Positions 8,325 to 16,355 of a DNA stretch of 64,000 nucleotides are shown here, piece by piece; the first letter of the stretch is position 1, and the number at the start of each line of letters is the position of its first letter. The notes below the pieces were generated by a model. That model was not told the DNA's origin. It did not search any database and worked only from the letters and a program-made list of their open reading frames with translations. The stretch covers positions 3,123,883 to 3,187,882 of the forward strand of contig NZ_AZUK01000001.1 of NCBI RefSeq assembly GCF_000527035.1, given 5' to 3'. The translations under genes were made by a program, and so were the position numbers. Origin of the DNA: Tolumonas lignilytica. Lineage in GTDB: Bacteria; Pseudomonadota; Gammaproteobacteria; Enterobacterales; Aeromonadaceae.

Positions 8325-8468
8325 ATGCTAATTTCTGATCAAATCCTCGATCAACTTCCTGCTGATTGTAAATCCCCTAAGGACCTGAGAAGTGAACAAG
8401 GTTTACTCCGTCAGTTAACTAAAAAGCTGGCCGGCCATTCTTCCGCCAAACAAAGTAAAATTTTATAG
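8325..8468 (+). CDS. 47-residue protein resembling the N-terminus of IS256-family transposases
   Basis: The reading frame encodes 47 residues. QILDQLPADCKSPKDL followed by SEQGLLRQLTKKL strongly resembles the start of IS256/mutator-type transposases, which typically carry a KSPEDL-x5-GLLKQLTK segment. After LTKKL the similarity ends and the frame closes within 14 residues, so the catalytic DDE domain is absent. AAGGAG lies 7 bases upstream and a perfect terminator follows 7 bases after the stop, which makes it look like a small expressed unit rather than decaying debris. No terminal inverted repeats were seen. It may be a transposase relic or a co-opted small DNA-binding protein. Confidence 0.6.
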   Translation: MLISDQILDQLPADCKSPKDLRSEQGLLRQLTKKLAGHSSAKQSKIL

Positions 8469-8474
8469 ATTTCG

Positions 8475-8504
8475 AGGGCTTATGAGAAATCATAAGCCCT
8501 TTTT
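8475..8504 (+). terminator. Strong terminator after the IS256-like small gene
   Basis: AGGGCTTATGA pairs perfectly with TCATAAGCCCT around a GAAA tetraloop, followed by TTTT. Confidence 0.88.
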
Positions 8505-8548
8505 CGTTTCTGCGTTCTCAACAGATTTTAGGGGGAACAGAGAGCCAG

Positions 8549-8848
8549 TTATTGTGCGGTTTCAATAATATGTGTGACATTGGCGATGTAGTTTTTTCCT
8601 GAAAAACCTAACTTATCCAGTTGAAGTGCTATCTTTTCAATAAGATGTTTAGCGTTATACACAGATAAATCGGCTGCAGTGAGCATGGCCTTGTCCATGC
8701 CTAACGAGATGTACTGCTGTTTGGCAAACCCAATGACATAACCAATTTTATAATCATCTGACGTTGATATTCCGCCGATCGCACGGTCTATTTTTCTTGT
8801 TTCTGAGGCTAATATGCCTGCGATATGACCTGTATTAAAATCGCTCAT
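8549..8848 (-). CDS. Hypothetical protein, 99 residues
   Basis: I do not recognise this protein. It is soluble, with no signal peptide or membrane segment, and looks mainly alpha-helical, with a central YVIGFAKQQYISLGM stretch and a C-terminal VTHIIETAQ. AGGGAG lies close upstream of the ATG. It is flanked by the IS256-like relic (convergent) and creA (same strand, about 230 bases away), so the neighbours say nothing about its job. Confidence 0.55.
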   Translation of the reverse strand: MSDFNTGHIAGILASETRKIDRAIGGISTSDDYKIGYVIGFAKQQYISLGMDKAMLTAADLSVYNAKHLIEKIALQLDKLGFSGKNYIANVTHIIETAQ

Positions 8849-9030
8849 TTTGTGCTCTCCCTATAAGAAAATTTAAAGGAATACGGTATTGAATAAACAA
8901 ATATATTGATTAATAACAACCAAATAGACATTTATTTCGTATTTATTTTCATTATGAGAGCAAGCCTGCAAAAGTTCATTACAGACATCTTGGAACTGGT
9001 TTAATCGAAGACAAGGACAAAGTCAATCTG

Positions 9031-9065
9031 AATATTAAGGAGCCTTAATCAAGGCCCTTAATATT
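9031..9065. repeat. Long hairpin downstream of creA
   Basis: AATATTAAGG and GCCTT pair with AAGGC and CCTTAATATT around an AATC loop, giving a 15-bp stem with one bulged A. It lies 10 bases past the creA stop but lacks a T-run on either strand, so it may protect the mRNA end or act as a weak terminator. Confidence 0.6.
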
Positions 9066-9074
9066 CGTGCTCAT

Positions 9075-9536
9075 TTAATTGAGCTGTCCGAGAGGAACGG
9101 TTGAGATGCTGTTTTTAGGTGAGCCGTCGACCAGCTTGTCGGAATACACCAGATACACTAAGACGTTTCTTGTTTTATCTAAAAACCGGACGACATGAAT
9201 TTTTTTAAATAATAAAGAGGTTTTCTGGGTAAACACCTCTTCGCCATCGGGTTTAATGTCATGTACCTGAATAGGCCCTATCTGGCGGCACGCAATGGAG
9301 GCATCCGAGGTATCTTCAGCGACGCCTAATGACCCTTTAACACCGCCCGTTTTTGCTCTGCTTAAATGACATGCCACACCACTTACTTTCGGGTCATCGA
9401 ATGCTTCGATAATGATTTTGTCATTTGCCCCTAATAGTTTAAACGTCGTACTGACACTCCCTATAATCTCTGCTTTTGCGATCAAAGGAATGAGGCTTAA
9501 TAGCAAAACAACAGCACTGGATACAAACTTTTTCAT
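9075..9536 (-). CDS. creA: CreA family periplasmic protein
   Basis: The 153-residue product has a clear signal peptide ([22 protein letters not shown]) and then the CreA family body: [39 protein letters not shown] and a late [18 protein letters not shown]. CreA is conserved in proteobacteria, often beside the CreBC two-component system, but its molecular function is unknown. Here it stands alone without creBCD. Length matches the family (about 155 residues). Confidence 0.85.
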   Translation of the reverse strand: MKKFVSSAVVLLLSLIPLIAKAEIIGSVSTTFKLLGANDKIIIEAFDDPKVSGVACHLSRAKTGGVKGSLGVAEDTSDASIACRQIGPIQVHDIKPDGEEVFTQKTSLLFKKIHVVRFLDKTRNVLVYLVYSDKLVDGSPKNSISTVPLGQLN

Positions 9537-9717
9537 TGGTTATTCCTTAACTGAATGACGCAACCCATTGCATTATTACATTACTCTAACATTGCAGACC
9601 GGATAGCTTTTTCAAGTTATTTTCGGCAGGCAAAGTTAATTTTGGTGATGTAAGTTCGATTCATGGCTGGCTATGTTTGTTATAACGAAAACTCAACAAA
9701 CAATAGGGAAGCATATT

Positions 9718-9942
9718 ATGGTCAATGTTGAAAAATTACAAAAAGAGCATTTTATTAGCTATGACCTTGTATTACCTCACTTTCATGGCTATCCAATTCG
9801 GGTTATTACGGCATCCTGCCCATGGTCTGAGGAACATCTCTCGGCTAACATACTGAATGTTGCTGTCACCCTGCCTGGCGAGGATGGAGTTGCACAACTG
9901 AAACAGATGCTGAAATCAATCGACGTCACGCCCGGTGAATAA
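9718..9942 (+). CDS. Hypothetical protein, 74 residues
   Basis: I do not recognise it. The frame starting at ATG 9718 has AGGGAA about 8 bases upstream and is preferred over a longer frame from 9673. The product is small and acidic at the C-terminus, with no signal or membrane segment; notable residues are a central HFHGYPIRVITASCPW block. It lies divergently from creA and convergently to the Sel1 gene. Confidence 0.5.
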   Translation: MVNVEKLQKEHFISYDLVLPHFHGYPIRVITASCPWSEEHLSANILNVAVTLPGEDGVAQLKQMLKSIDVTPGE

Positions 9943-10034
9943 GTACGCATTTCAATGTATCTTACACAAACAGGCGTAGTTGGCTGAACCATCGGCCAAC
10001 TACTCGATAAATGGGCTGTGATTAGCTGTATTTC

Positions 10035-10889
10035 TTACATTTTTAGGTTGTATTTTTTTAGATATTCCGCGGCCAGTGTTTGTGCTTCATACAGGTCATC
10101 GGGGCTGAGTTGCTGGGCAATGGTATCCCGCGTTTTGATGGCATCCTGATTATGCATGGCTGCGACAGATAACCAGGCATATGCTTGTTTATCGTCTTTG
10201 ATCATGCCTTGACCTTCATAATACATTCCGCCCAAAAAGGCCTGCGCGTTAGCATTTCCCTGTTCTGCAGATTTTTGATACCAGTAAGCGGCCTGAGCAT
10301 AATTGTGGGGAAAGCCTTGCCCCTGATAATACATGGTACCTAGGCGGAATTGCCCGTTATCATCACCTTGCTCCGCCGCTTTTTGATACCAGTATGCGGC
10401 TTGCTGAAAACTCTGATAAACCCATTGGCCTTCAAAATACATGGCACCAACAATCACCATCGGATGAAGATTGACTTGCCTTGAGGCTTTTTGAAACCAG
10501 TAGGTTGCCTGCTCGTTGCTTTGTTGAACGCCATTCCCCTCAAGATACATTGAACCGATCAATGCCTGAGCGTTGACATCACCATGTTGTGCGACTTTCT
10601 GAAACCAATATGCAGCTTGCTGATAATTTTGTGGAATACCTTCGCCACGGAAATACATCGAACCAACCAATGTCTGAGCAATAGTGTTACCTGTTTCTGC
10701 GGATATTTTACAGTAGGGGAAGGCTGCAGCATGATTTCCTTTGGTATCAAGAGAGATACATGTCTGGGAAGATGAAATCTTATTGATCTTCATTTTATCA
10801 GCCATGTCGGTTTGCTCTGGTTGATTAGAGGAACACCCAAAAAGCAAAAGCGCGATCAGAATTGAAAATTCCTTTTTTAACTGAAACAT
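10035..10889 (-). CDS. Sel1-repeat lipoprotein
   Basis: The 284-residue product begins with a lipoprotein signal ending in LLLFGCSS (Cys about residue 19), followed by about five to six Sel1-like repeats of 36 residues, recognisable by A-YWYQKAAEQGD and LG-MYY-GQG, and a C-terminal LSPDDLYEAQTLAAEYLKKY helix. Sel1 repeats form alpha-alpha superhelices that bind other proteins. The partner is unknown and no neighbour suggests one. It is monocistronic as far as can be seen. Confidence 0.82.
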   Translation of the reverse strand: MFQLKKEFSILIALLLFGCSSNQPEQTDMADKMKINKISSSQTCISLDTKGNHAAAFPYCKISAETGNTIAQTLVGSMYFRGEGIPQNYQQAAYWFQKVAQHGDVNAQALIGSMYLEGNGVQQSNEQATYWFQKASRQVNLHPMVIVGAMYFEGQWVYQSFQQAAYWYQKAAEQGDDNGQFRLGTMYYQGQGFPHNYAQAAYWYQKSAEQGNANAQAFLGGMYYEGQGMIKDDKQAYAWLSVAAMHNQDAIKTRDTIAQQLSPDDLYEAQTLAAEYLKKYNLKM

Positions 10890-11135
10890 AAGCTAATCCT
10901 TATATTGCTGAACATGAATATTCCGGATCATGAAGCACACTAGGTATGTTCAGATGGTTATCAGTGACGAACGCTTTCATTCTTAATAGTAAATAAACGC
11001 GTTCTTATCAACCTGAGTGGGTGGTTACGGCTTACAAGTCACGTATTCAAATATCTCAAAGCTGGTTCATTCAATTAGGCCCTGAGATAATCCATCTTTA
11101 TTGTCTCTATTCTCAAAATTCATAAGAGCCATTGT

Positions 11136-11792
11136 ATGTCTGAAAAATATTCCGGATTCACAGAGATCCTGACGCATCCTGATTTTATCGTGGTGAACAA
11201 AATGGCAGGGGTGGATATGCATGATGACATGGGCGTTCCGGGTCTGGTCTCTCGTGTTTCAGCCGCTATTGGTCAGGATGTTTATCCTGTGCATCGATTG
11301 GATAAGGTGACCTCCGGCGTGGTTCTTTTGGCAAAAAATACCGAAGCCACCCGCTTGTTGAGCCTGTCGTTTGCTGAACGAAAGGTCAAAAAAATCTATC
11401 TGGCTATCAGTGATCGTACACCGAAAAAGAAGCAAGGTTGGATCAAAGGCGATATGGCAAAAGGAAGGAATGGTTGCTGGCGCTTACTTCATTCGCTAGA
11501 TAATCCTGCTGTTACCTATTTTCAGAGTTTATCACTGAAAATACCCAAGCATCGCTTGTACATCATCTTTCCTCATACCGGTAAAACTCACCAGATCCGG
11601 GTGGCCATGAAAAGCATAAGTGCCCCAATTCTTGGTGATGAGCGTTATGGTGGAACACCGGCAGAGAGAACCTATTTACATGCCTGGCGACTGCAATTTC
11701 CCTATTCAGGAGCAGATTATAGTGTGGAAGCCCCACATCGGTGGGGTGAAAAAATAGACAGTGATGTGGATTTGCAAAATTTTATCCCTTAA
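11136..11792 (+). CDS. RluA-family RNA pseudouridine synthase
   Basis: The 218-residue product carries the RluA-type catalytic motif HRLDKVTSG with Asp56, preceded by FIVVNKMAGVDMH and followed by KIYLAI and HTGKTHQIRV, all standard for the family. It isomerises a uridine in rRNA or tRNA; the target cannot be told from sequence. There is no S4 domain, and the length fits the short subfamily of single-domain RluA-like enzymes. It lies between unrelated genes. Confidence 0.85.
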   Translation: MSEKYSGFTEILTHPDFIVVNKMAGVDMHDDMGVPGLVSRVSAAIGQDVYPVHRLDKVTSGVVLLAKNTEATRLLSLSFAERKVKKIYLAISDRTPKKKQGWIKGDMAKGRNGCWRLLHSLDNPAVTYFQSLSLKIPKHRLYIIFPHTGKTHQIRVAMKSISAPILGDERYGGTPAERTYLHAWRLQFPYSGADYSVEAPHRWGEKIDSDVDLQNFIP

Positions 11793-11957
11793 AAAGGTTT
11801 TTTTTGCTATCTTATCTGCCTGAAGTGAGGTTATTTGATGCTTGTTTAGTTTTTTATTCTGTAAAAAATGGCATCTCACGAACATTACTTCTGGTTTTGT
11901 GGCTAACTATCGGAACATAAACCAGAAAATAGCCCGGAATCTTGATTTTTGACCTGT

Positions 11958-11986
11958 TGCACCAATTTGGGGTTTCTGGTTGGTGC
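11958..11986 (+). promoter_or_regulatory. NtrC-like binding sites upstream of the amino-acid transporter
   Basis: TGCACCAATTTGG at 11958 matches the left half and centre of the NtrC consensus (TGCACC-A-N3-T-GGTGCA), and TTGGTGC at 11980 gives a good right half; the two good half-sites are 22 bases apart instead of adjacent. They lie about 85-115 bases before the predicted start, a normal enhancer distance. Confidence 0.45.
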
Positions 11987-12045
11987 TGTTTATGTCAGAT
12001 ATGCTTTATTTCGTGGTGTTTTGCAGAGTTTTATAGCTCTGCATT

Positions 12046-12063
12046 TTGGCCTGATAGTTGCTT
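12046..12063 (+). promoter_or_regulatory. aapJ: Sigma-54 promoter of the amino-acid transporter operon
   Basis: TTGGCCTGATAGTTGCTT has GG at 12048-12049 and GC at 12060-12061 with exactly 10 bases between, TTGGC at -24 and TTGC at -12. Transcription should begin near 12073, about 70 bases before the ATG. Confidence 0.7.
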
Positions 12064-12141
12064 TTATTGATTGCAAGTGCTGCTAAGCATAGTCAGTACT
12101 AATCCAATAATGTGATTCACTCAACCTGGCAGGGAAGATAT

Positions 12142-13170
12142 ATGTCAAAACTAAAATATTTAACAGGCGTTGCATCTGCTGTTGCTTTATTAGTCGCAAG
12201 TAATGCTCAGGCAGCATCAGGTGACACTCTGGCAAATGTTAAAAAGAAAGGCTATGTGCAATGTGGTGTGAATGATGGTTTGCCTGGCTTTTCCAGCCCG
12301 AATGCAAAGGGCGTTTGGGAAGGTATGGATGTTGATGTATGCCGTGCATTGGCTGCAGCTATTTTCTCTGATGCCAGCAAAGTGAAATATATTCCATTAG
12401 GTGGTAAAGAACGTTTCACCGCTCTGCAATCAGGTGAAGTTGACATTCTGTCACGTAACACAACTTGGACTCTGACTCGTGACGCGACTCTGGGTCTGAT
12501 CTCCACAGCAACCAACTATTATGATGGTCAGGGTTTCCTGGTTAAAAAATCATTGGGCGTGAAAAGTGCTAAAGAGTTAGATGGTGCAACCGTTTGTGTA
12601 GAAGGCGGTACCACTACAGAAATGAACCTGGCTAACTATTTCAATGCTAATCATATGAAATACACACCAGTGGTATTCGATAACAATGATCAAACCGTGA
12701 AAGGTTTTGAATCTGGTCGTTGTGACGTTTATACCTCTGACAAATCAGCAATCTATGCTTCTAAAACCAAACTGGCTGATCCGAACAGCGTAGATGTATT
12801 GCCTGAAATTATCTCTAAAGAACCTTTAGGCCCAATGGTTCGTCAGGGTGATGACCAGTGGCAATTGTTAGTTAAATGGACTGTCTTTGCGATGGTCAAC
12901 GCAGAAGAACTGGGTGTTACCAGCAAAAACGTTGATGAAATGAAAACCAAAGGCAGCCCAGATGTGAAACGCCTGTTAGGTCTTGACGCACCGGATGGAA
13001 CAACTCTGGGTGCAGTGAAAGACTGGGGTTACCAAATTGTGAAACAGGTTGGTAACTATGGTGAAGTTTATGACCGCAACGTAGGTAAAGATTCACCACT
13101 GAAAATTACGCGTTTAGAAAACAATTTGTGGAACAAAGGCGGTTTCCTGTACGCACCACCAGTACGTTAA
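12142..13170 (+). CDS. aapJ: General L-amino-acid-binding periplasmic protein (AapJ/YhdW type)
   Basis: The 342-residue product has a signal peptide (about residues 1-24, ending NAQA) and the layout of family-3 solute-binding proteins of the AapJ group: GDTLANVKKKGYVQCGVND, GKERFTALQSGEVDILSRNTTWT (only key parts given), VCVEGGTTTE and a conserved cysteine pair. It captures polar amino acids in the periplasm for the AapQM-P importer. Start 12142 is chosen for AGGGA upstream and the proper signal peptide. It is first in a four-gene operon behind a sigma-54 promoter, as in E. coli yhdWXYZ. Confidence 0.88.
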   Translation: MSKLKYLTGVASAVALLVASNAQAASGDTLANVKKKGYVQCGVNDGLPGFSSPNAKGVWEGMDVDVCRALAAAIFSDASKVKYIPLGGKERFTALQSGEVDILSRNTTWTLTRDATLGLISTATNYYDGQGFLVKKSLGVKSAKELDGATVCVEGGTTTEMNLANYFNANHMKYTPVVFDNNDQTVKGFESGRCDVYTSDKSAIYASKTKLADPNSVDVLPEIISKEPLGPMVRQGDDQWQLLVKWTVFAMVNAEELGVTSKNVDEMKTKGSPDVKRLLGLDAPDGTTLGAVKDWGYQIVKQVGNYGEVYDRNVGKDSPLKITRLENNLWNKGGFLYAPPVR

Positions 13171-13184
13171 TTGCATTTGGAATG

Positions 13185-13207
13185 ATGGGCGGAGTGTTTC
13201 CGCCCAT
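13185..13207 (+). terminator. Intercistronic hairpin after aapJ
   Basis: ATGGGCGGA pairs perfectly with TCCGCCCAT around GTGTT and lacks a T-run. Hairpins here are common after binding-protein genes and probably raise aapJ mRNA over the permease genes. Confidence 0.65.
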
Positions 13208-13241
13208 TTAAGTGACAAGTTTTACTGGAGTTAAATTTAGC

Positions 13242-14435
13242 ATGCCTGCTGAAAACTCAAAAAAAAGCAACAACGCGGTAGCTACTCGCTGGATTTATGA
13301 TCCTAAAGTACGTGGGATTTTGTTTCAGGTGTTAGCGGTTGCCTGTGTTGCATGGATGTTGTTTTATTTCGTTAGCAACGCTATGCACAATATGGAATCA
13401 CGCGGGATCGCGACAGGTTTCTCTTTCCTTCAGCACCGGGCTAGTTTTGGTATTGTTCAAACCCTGATTTCTTATTCAGAAGATGATACTTATGGCCGGG
13501 CATTTGTCATCGGTTTACTCAACACCCTCCTCGTATCAGGAATAGGTATTATTTTAGCCACTGTTCTTGGTTTCCTGATTGGTATAGCTCGTCTGTCAAA
13601 CAACTGGTTACTGAGTCGTGCTGCTGCGGTTTATATTGAGATATTCCGTAATATTCCATTACTTCTACAGATTTTTTTCTGGTATTTCTGTGTGTTACGC
13701 GCATTACCAGGACCAAGACAAAGTATCGATATCGCCAATGCATTTTTTCTGAACGTACGTGGGTTATACATTCCTGCACCAATAGCCGAACCAGGTTTTG
13801 GTATTGTTGCTATTGCGTTCGTGATTGCCATTGTCGGTGTGTTTTTTCTCAGCCAATGGGCTAAAAAGCGTAAAAATCTGACTGGCCAGCCTTTTCCTGT
13901 GTTTTTCAGCAGCTTGGGGTTATTAGTTGGTTTGCCGTTGGTCGTTTTTCTGATTGCCGGTATGCCGTTGCATTGGGAATTACCAGCCCTGAAAGGATTT
14001 AACTTCCGCGGTGGTTTAACAGTTATTCCTGAATTGTTCTCTATGGTTGTGGCGTTGACTATTTTTACTGCGGCATCGATCGCGGAAATAGTTCGCTCTG
14101 GGATCATGGCTGTATCCAAAGGTCAGGTAGAAGCGTCACATGCGCTGGGGTTGAAAAATGGTCTGACACTGCGTTTCGTGGTGATTCCTCAGGCCATGCG
14201 CGTCATCATTCCTCCATTAACCAGCCAATATCTGAACTTGATTAAAAACTCTTCACTGGCTACTGCGGTGGGTTATCCGGATCTGGTTTCTGTCTTCATG
14301 GGCAGTACGTTAAACCAGACTGGTCAGGCTGTGGAAATTATTGCCATGACAATGGCGGTCTATCTGACTATCAGCATTGTGACCTCTGTGTTAATGAATA
14401 TTTATAACGCCAAAAAAGCGTTGGTGGAGCGTTAA
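13242..14435 (+). CDS. aapQ: Amino-acid ABC transporter permease (AapQ/YhdX type)
   Basis: The 397-residue product is a long HisMQ-family permease with about eight membrane spans. The EAA loop reads EIVRSGIMAVSKGQVEASHALGL in part (key residues E, G, AL-G), and IFRNIPLLLQIFFWYF is typical of the AapQ branch. Start 13242 has GGAG 11 bases upstream; a GTG at 13212 is possible but lies on top of the ribosome-site region. It pairs with AapM to form the channel. Confidence 0.85.
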   Translation: MPAENSKKSNNAVATRWIYDPKVRGILFQVLAVACVAWMLFYFVSNAMHNMESRGIATGFSFLQHRASFGIVQTLISYSEDDTYGRAFVIGLLNTLLVSGIGIILATVLGFLIGIARLSNNWLLSRAAAVYIEIFRNIPLLLQIFFWYFCVLRALPGPRQSIDIANAFFLNVRGLYIPAPIAEPGFGIVAIAFVIAIVGVFFLSQWAKKRKNLTGQPFPVFFSSLGLLVGLPLVVFLIAGMPLHWELPALKGFNFRGGLTVIPELFSMVVALTIFTAASIAEIVRSGIMAVSKGQVEASHALGLKNGLTLRFVVIPQAMRVIIPPLTSQYLNLIKNSSLATAVGYPDLVSVFMGSTLNQTGQAVEIIAMTMAVYLTISIVTSVLMNIYNAKKALVER

Positions 14436-14436
14436 T

Positions 14437-15534
14437 ATGGTTGTATATCGCGATCAGCCCAGTTTGCCTGCGCCGGCCAGTCAAACCAGCATTGCCGGAT
14501 GGTTACGTAAAAATCTGTTTTCAAGTGTAACTAACAGTGTTGTTACTTTAGCTTTACTGTATTTTTTAGTGCCTCAGATATGGCATGCGATTGAGTGGGG
14601 CTTGCTGAAATCAGATTGGTTCGGCGATAACCGCAGTCAGTGTGTGTCTGGTGGTGCGTGCTGGGTGTTTATTACTAATCGGTTGAACCTGTTTATTTAT
14701 GGTTTCTATCCGTCTAGTGCATATTGGCGTGTGAATTGGGTTTATGTCTTAACGGCTGTTCAGGTTGTGGCCTTGCTGTATCCAAAAACACCGCATAAAA
14801 CCATTTTATCTGTGATTTTCTTTGTGGTTTATCCCTTTGTTGTTTTCTTCTTACTCCACGGCGGTGCATTCGGGCTGCCAGTAGTTGAGACCAATAAATG
14901 GGGCGGGCTGATGCTGACGTTGTTGCTGGGGATTGTGGGCACTATTGCCGCTTTGCCTCTGGGCATTGTTCTGGCATTGGGTCGCCGTTCTGAGATGCCA
15001 ATTATCCGAGCTTTAAGTGTCGTTTTCATTGAGTTCTGGCGTGCTGTACCATTAATTACTGTGCTTTTCATGGCATCAGTGATGTTACCGCTCTTTTTAT
15101 CCGGTCAAGTAAACATGGATAAATTGCTGCGTGCTATGATCGGTATCATTCTGTTTGAGTCAGCTTATGTTGCGGAGGTTATTCGTGGCGGTTTGCAGGC
15201 TATTCCGAAAGGTCAGTATGAGGCAGCGAAAGCGTTAGGTTTGAACTACTGGAAATCAATGGGTCTGATCATTATGCCGCAGGCATTAAAATTGACGATC
15301 CCTTCATTGGTTAACACGTTCATTGAGTTGTTTAAGGACACCAGTCTGGTGACAATTATCGGGCTTTTCGACCTGTTGTCGGTTGCAAAAGCAGGGTTGT
15401 CAGATCCGGCTTGGTTAGGTTTTTCTACTGAAGCGTATACCTTTGTCGCTTTAGTATTCTGGGTTTTCTGTTTTGGTATGTCTCGTTACTCTATGTATTT
15501 AGAAAAACTGCTGCATACAGGTCATAAGCGCTGA
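14437..15534 (+). CDS. aapM: Amino-acid ABC transporter permease (AapM/YhdY type)
   Basis: The 365-residue product is the second HisMQ-type permease. It has N-terminal spans, a loop containing two cysteines (CVSGGAC), and a C-terminal permease domain with [16 protein letters not shown] and the EAA loop [23 protein letters not shown] (key G and AL-L residues). It begins one base after the aapQ stop with GGAG inside the end of aapQ, so the two are translationally linked. Confidence 0.86.
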   Translation: MVVYRDQPSLPAPASQTSIAGWLRKNLFSSVTNSVVTLALLYFLVPQIWHAIEWGLLKSDWFGDNRSQCVSGGACWVFITNRLNLFIYGFYPSSAYWRVNWVYVLTAVQVVALLYPKTPHKTILSVIFFVVYPFVVFFLLHGGAFGLPVVETNKWGGLMLTLLLGIVGTIAALPLGIVLALGRRSEMPIIRALSVVFIEFWRAVPLITVLFMASVMLPLFLSGQVNMDKLLRAMIGIILFESAYVAEVIRGGLQAIPKGQYEAAKALGLNYWKSMGLIIMPQALKLTIPSLVNTFIELFKDTSLVTIIGLFDLLSVAKAGLSDPAWLGFSTEAYTFVALVFWVFCFGMSRYSMYLEKLLHTGHKR

Positions 15535-15544
15535 GGACATGTTG

Positions 15545-16297
15545 ATGAATATCGCTAAGAATGAAATTGTTGTTGAACTGAATGATGTCAACAAGTGGTA
15601 CGGTGAATTTCATGTTCTCAAGAATGTGTGTTTGCGCGTCAAGAAAGGTGAAAAAATCGTTGTTTGTGGCCCGTCTGGTTCTGGCAAATCAACCATGATC
15701 CGTTGCATCAACCGTCTTGAAGAGCATCAGCAGGGCGACATCATTGTTAAAGGTACACCTTTGACCAATGATCTGAAAAACATTGAAAGTGTACGCCGTG
15801 AAGTCGGCATGGTGTTCCAGCACTTCAATCTGTTCCCACATCTGACGGTGTTGGAAAACTGCTGTCTGGCGCCTATGTGGGTACGTAAGGTTCCGCGTAA
15901 AGAAGCAGAAGCCACGGCAATGAAATATCTGGAACGTGTACACATTCCGGATCAGGCTTTGAAATATCCAGGTCAGCTTTCTGGTGGTCAACAGCAACGT
16001 GTGGCAATTGCCCGTAGTTTATGTATGAACCCTGAAATCATGCTGTTCGACGAGCCAACATCAGCACTGGACCCTGAAATGGTCAGTGAAGTATTGGATG
16101 TTATGGTTGAGCTGGCAAAAGAAGGGATGACGATGCTGTGCGTGACCCACGAAATGAACTTTGCCCGTAAAGTGGCCGACCGCGTCATTTTTATGGATAA
16201 AGGTCAAATCGTTGAAGAAGGGACGCCAGATGAGTTCTTCAATAATCCACAGTCGGAACGTGGTCGTATCTTCCTGAGTCAGATCCTGCAACATTAA
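15545..16297 (+). CDS. aapP: Amino-acid ABC transporter ATP-binding protein (AapP/YhdZ type)
   Basis: The 250-residue product is a polar-amino-acid ABC ATPase: Walker [11 protein letters not shown]-loop [11 protein letters not shown], signature [13 protein letters not shown], Walker [15 protein letters not shown] and H-loop VTHEM. Start at the second ATG (15545) is favoured because GAGG at 15533-15536 is 8 bases away; the first ATG (15539) is only 2 bases from it. It is the last gene of the operon and is followed by a terminator. Confidence 0.9.
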   Translation: MNIAKNEIVVELNDVNKWYGEFHVLKNVCLRVKKGEKIVVCGPSGSGKSTMIRCINRLEEHQQGDIIVKGTPLTNDLKNIESVRREVGMVFQHFNLFPHLTVLENCCLAPMWVRKVPRKEAEATAMKYLERVHIPDQALKYPGQLSGGQQQRVAIARSLCMNPEIMLFDEPTSALDPEMVSEVLDVMVELAKEGMTMLCVTHEMNFARKVADRVIFMDKGQIVEEGTPDEFFNNPQSERGRIFLSQILQH

Positions 16298-16319
16298 TTG
16301 TGGGTTGCTGACATGAAAA

Positions 16320-16346
16320 AGCCGCTTGAACAAGCGGCTTTATTTT
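16320..16346 (+). terminator. Terminator of the aap operon
   Basis: AGCCGCTTG pairs with CAAGCGGCT around AA, then TTATTTTT. It may also stop the convergent alpha-glucosidase operon. Confidence 0.85.
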
Positions 16347-16355
16347 TATCAGGAT

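Larger units (their letters stand above)
11793..12141. other. Regulatory region of the amino-acid transporter operon
   Basis: This 349-base gap holds NtrC-like half-sites (11958-11986) and a sigma-54 promoter (12046-12063), listed separately. An additional arm AACCAGAAA (about 11930) can pair with TTTCTGGTT (11973-11981) and would overlap the NtrC-like site. No gene was seen. Confidence 0.6.

Noticed and set aside
9031..9065. Hairpin called as a regular Rho-independent terminator of creA
   Set aside because: No T-run follows on the creA strand, so it is listed only as a hairpin.
11793..12045. Riboswitch before the amino-acid transporter operon
   Set aside because: The structured part lies upstream of the predicted transcription start near 12073, so it would not be in the mRNA; NtrC-like sites explain it better.
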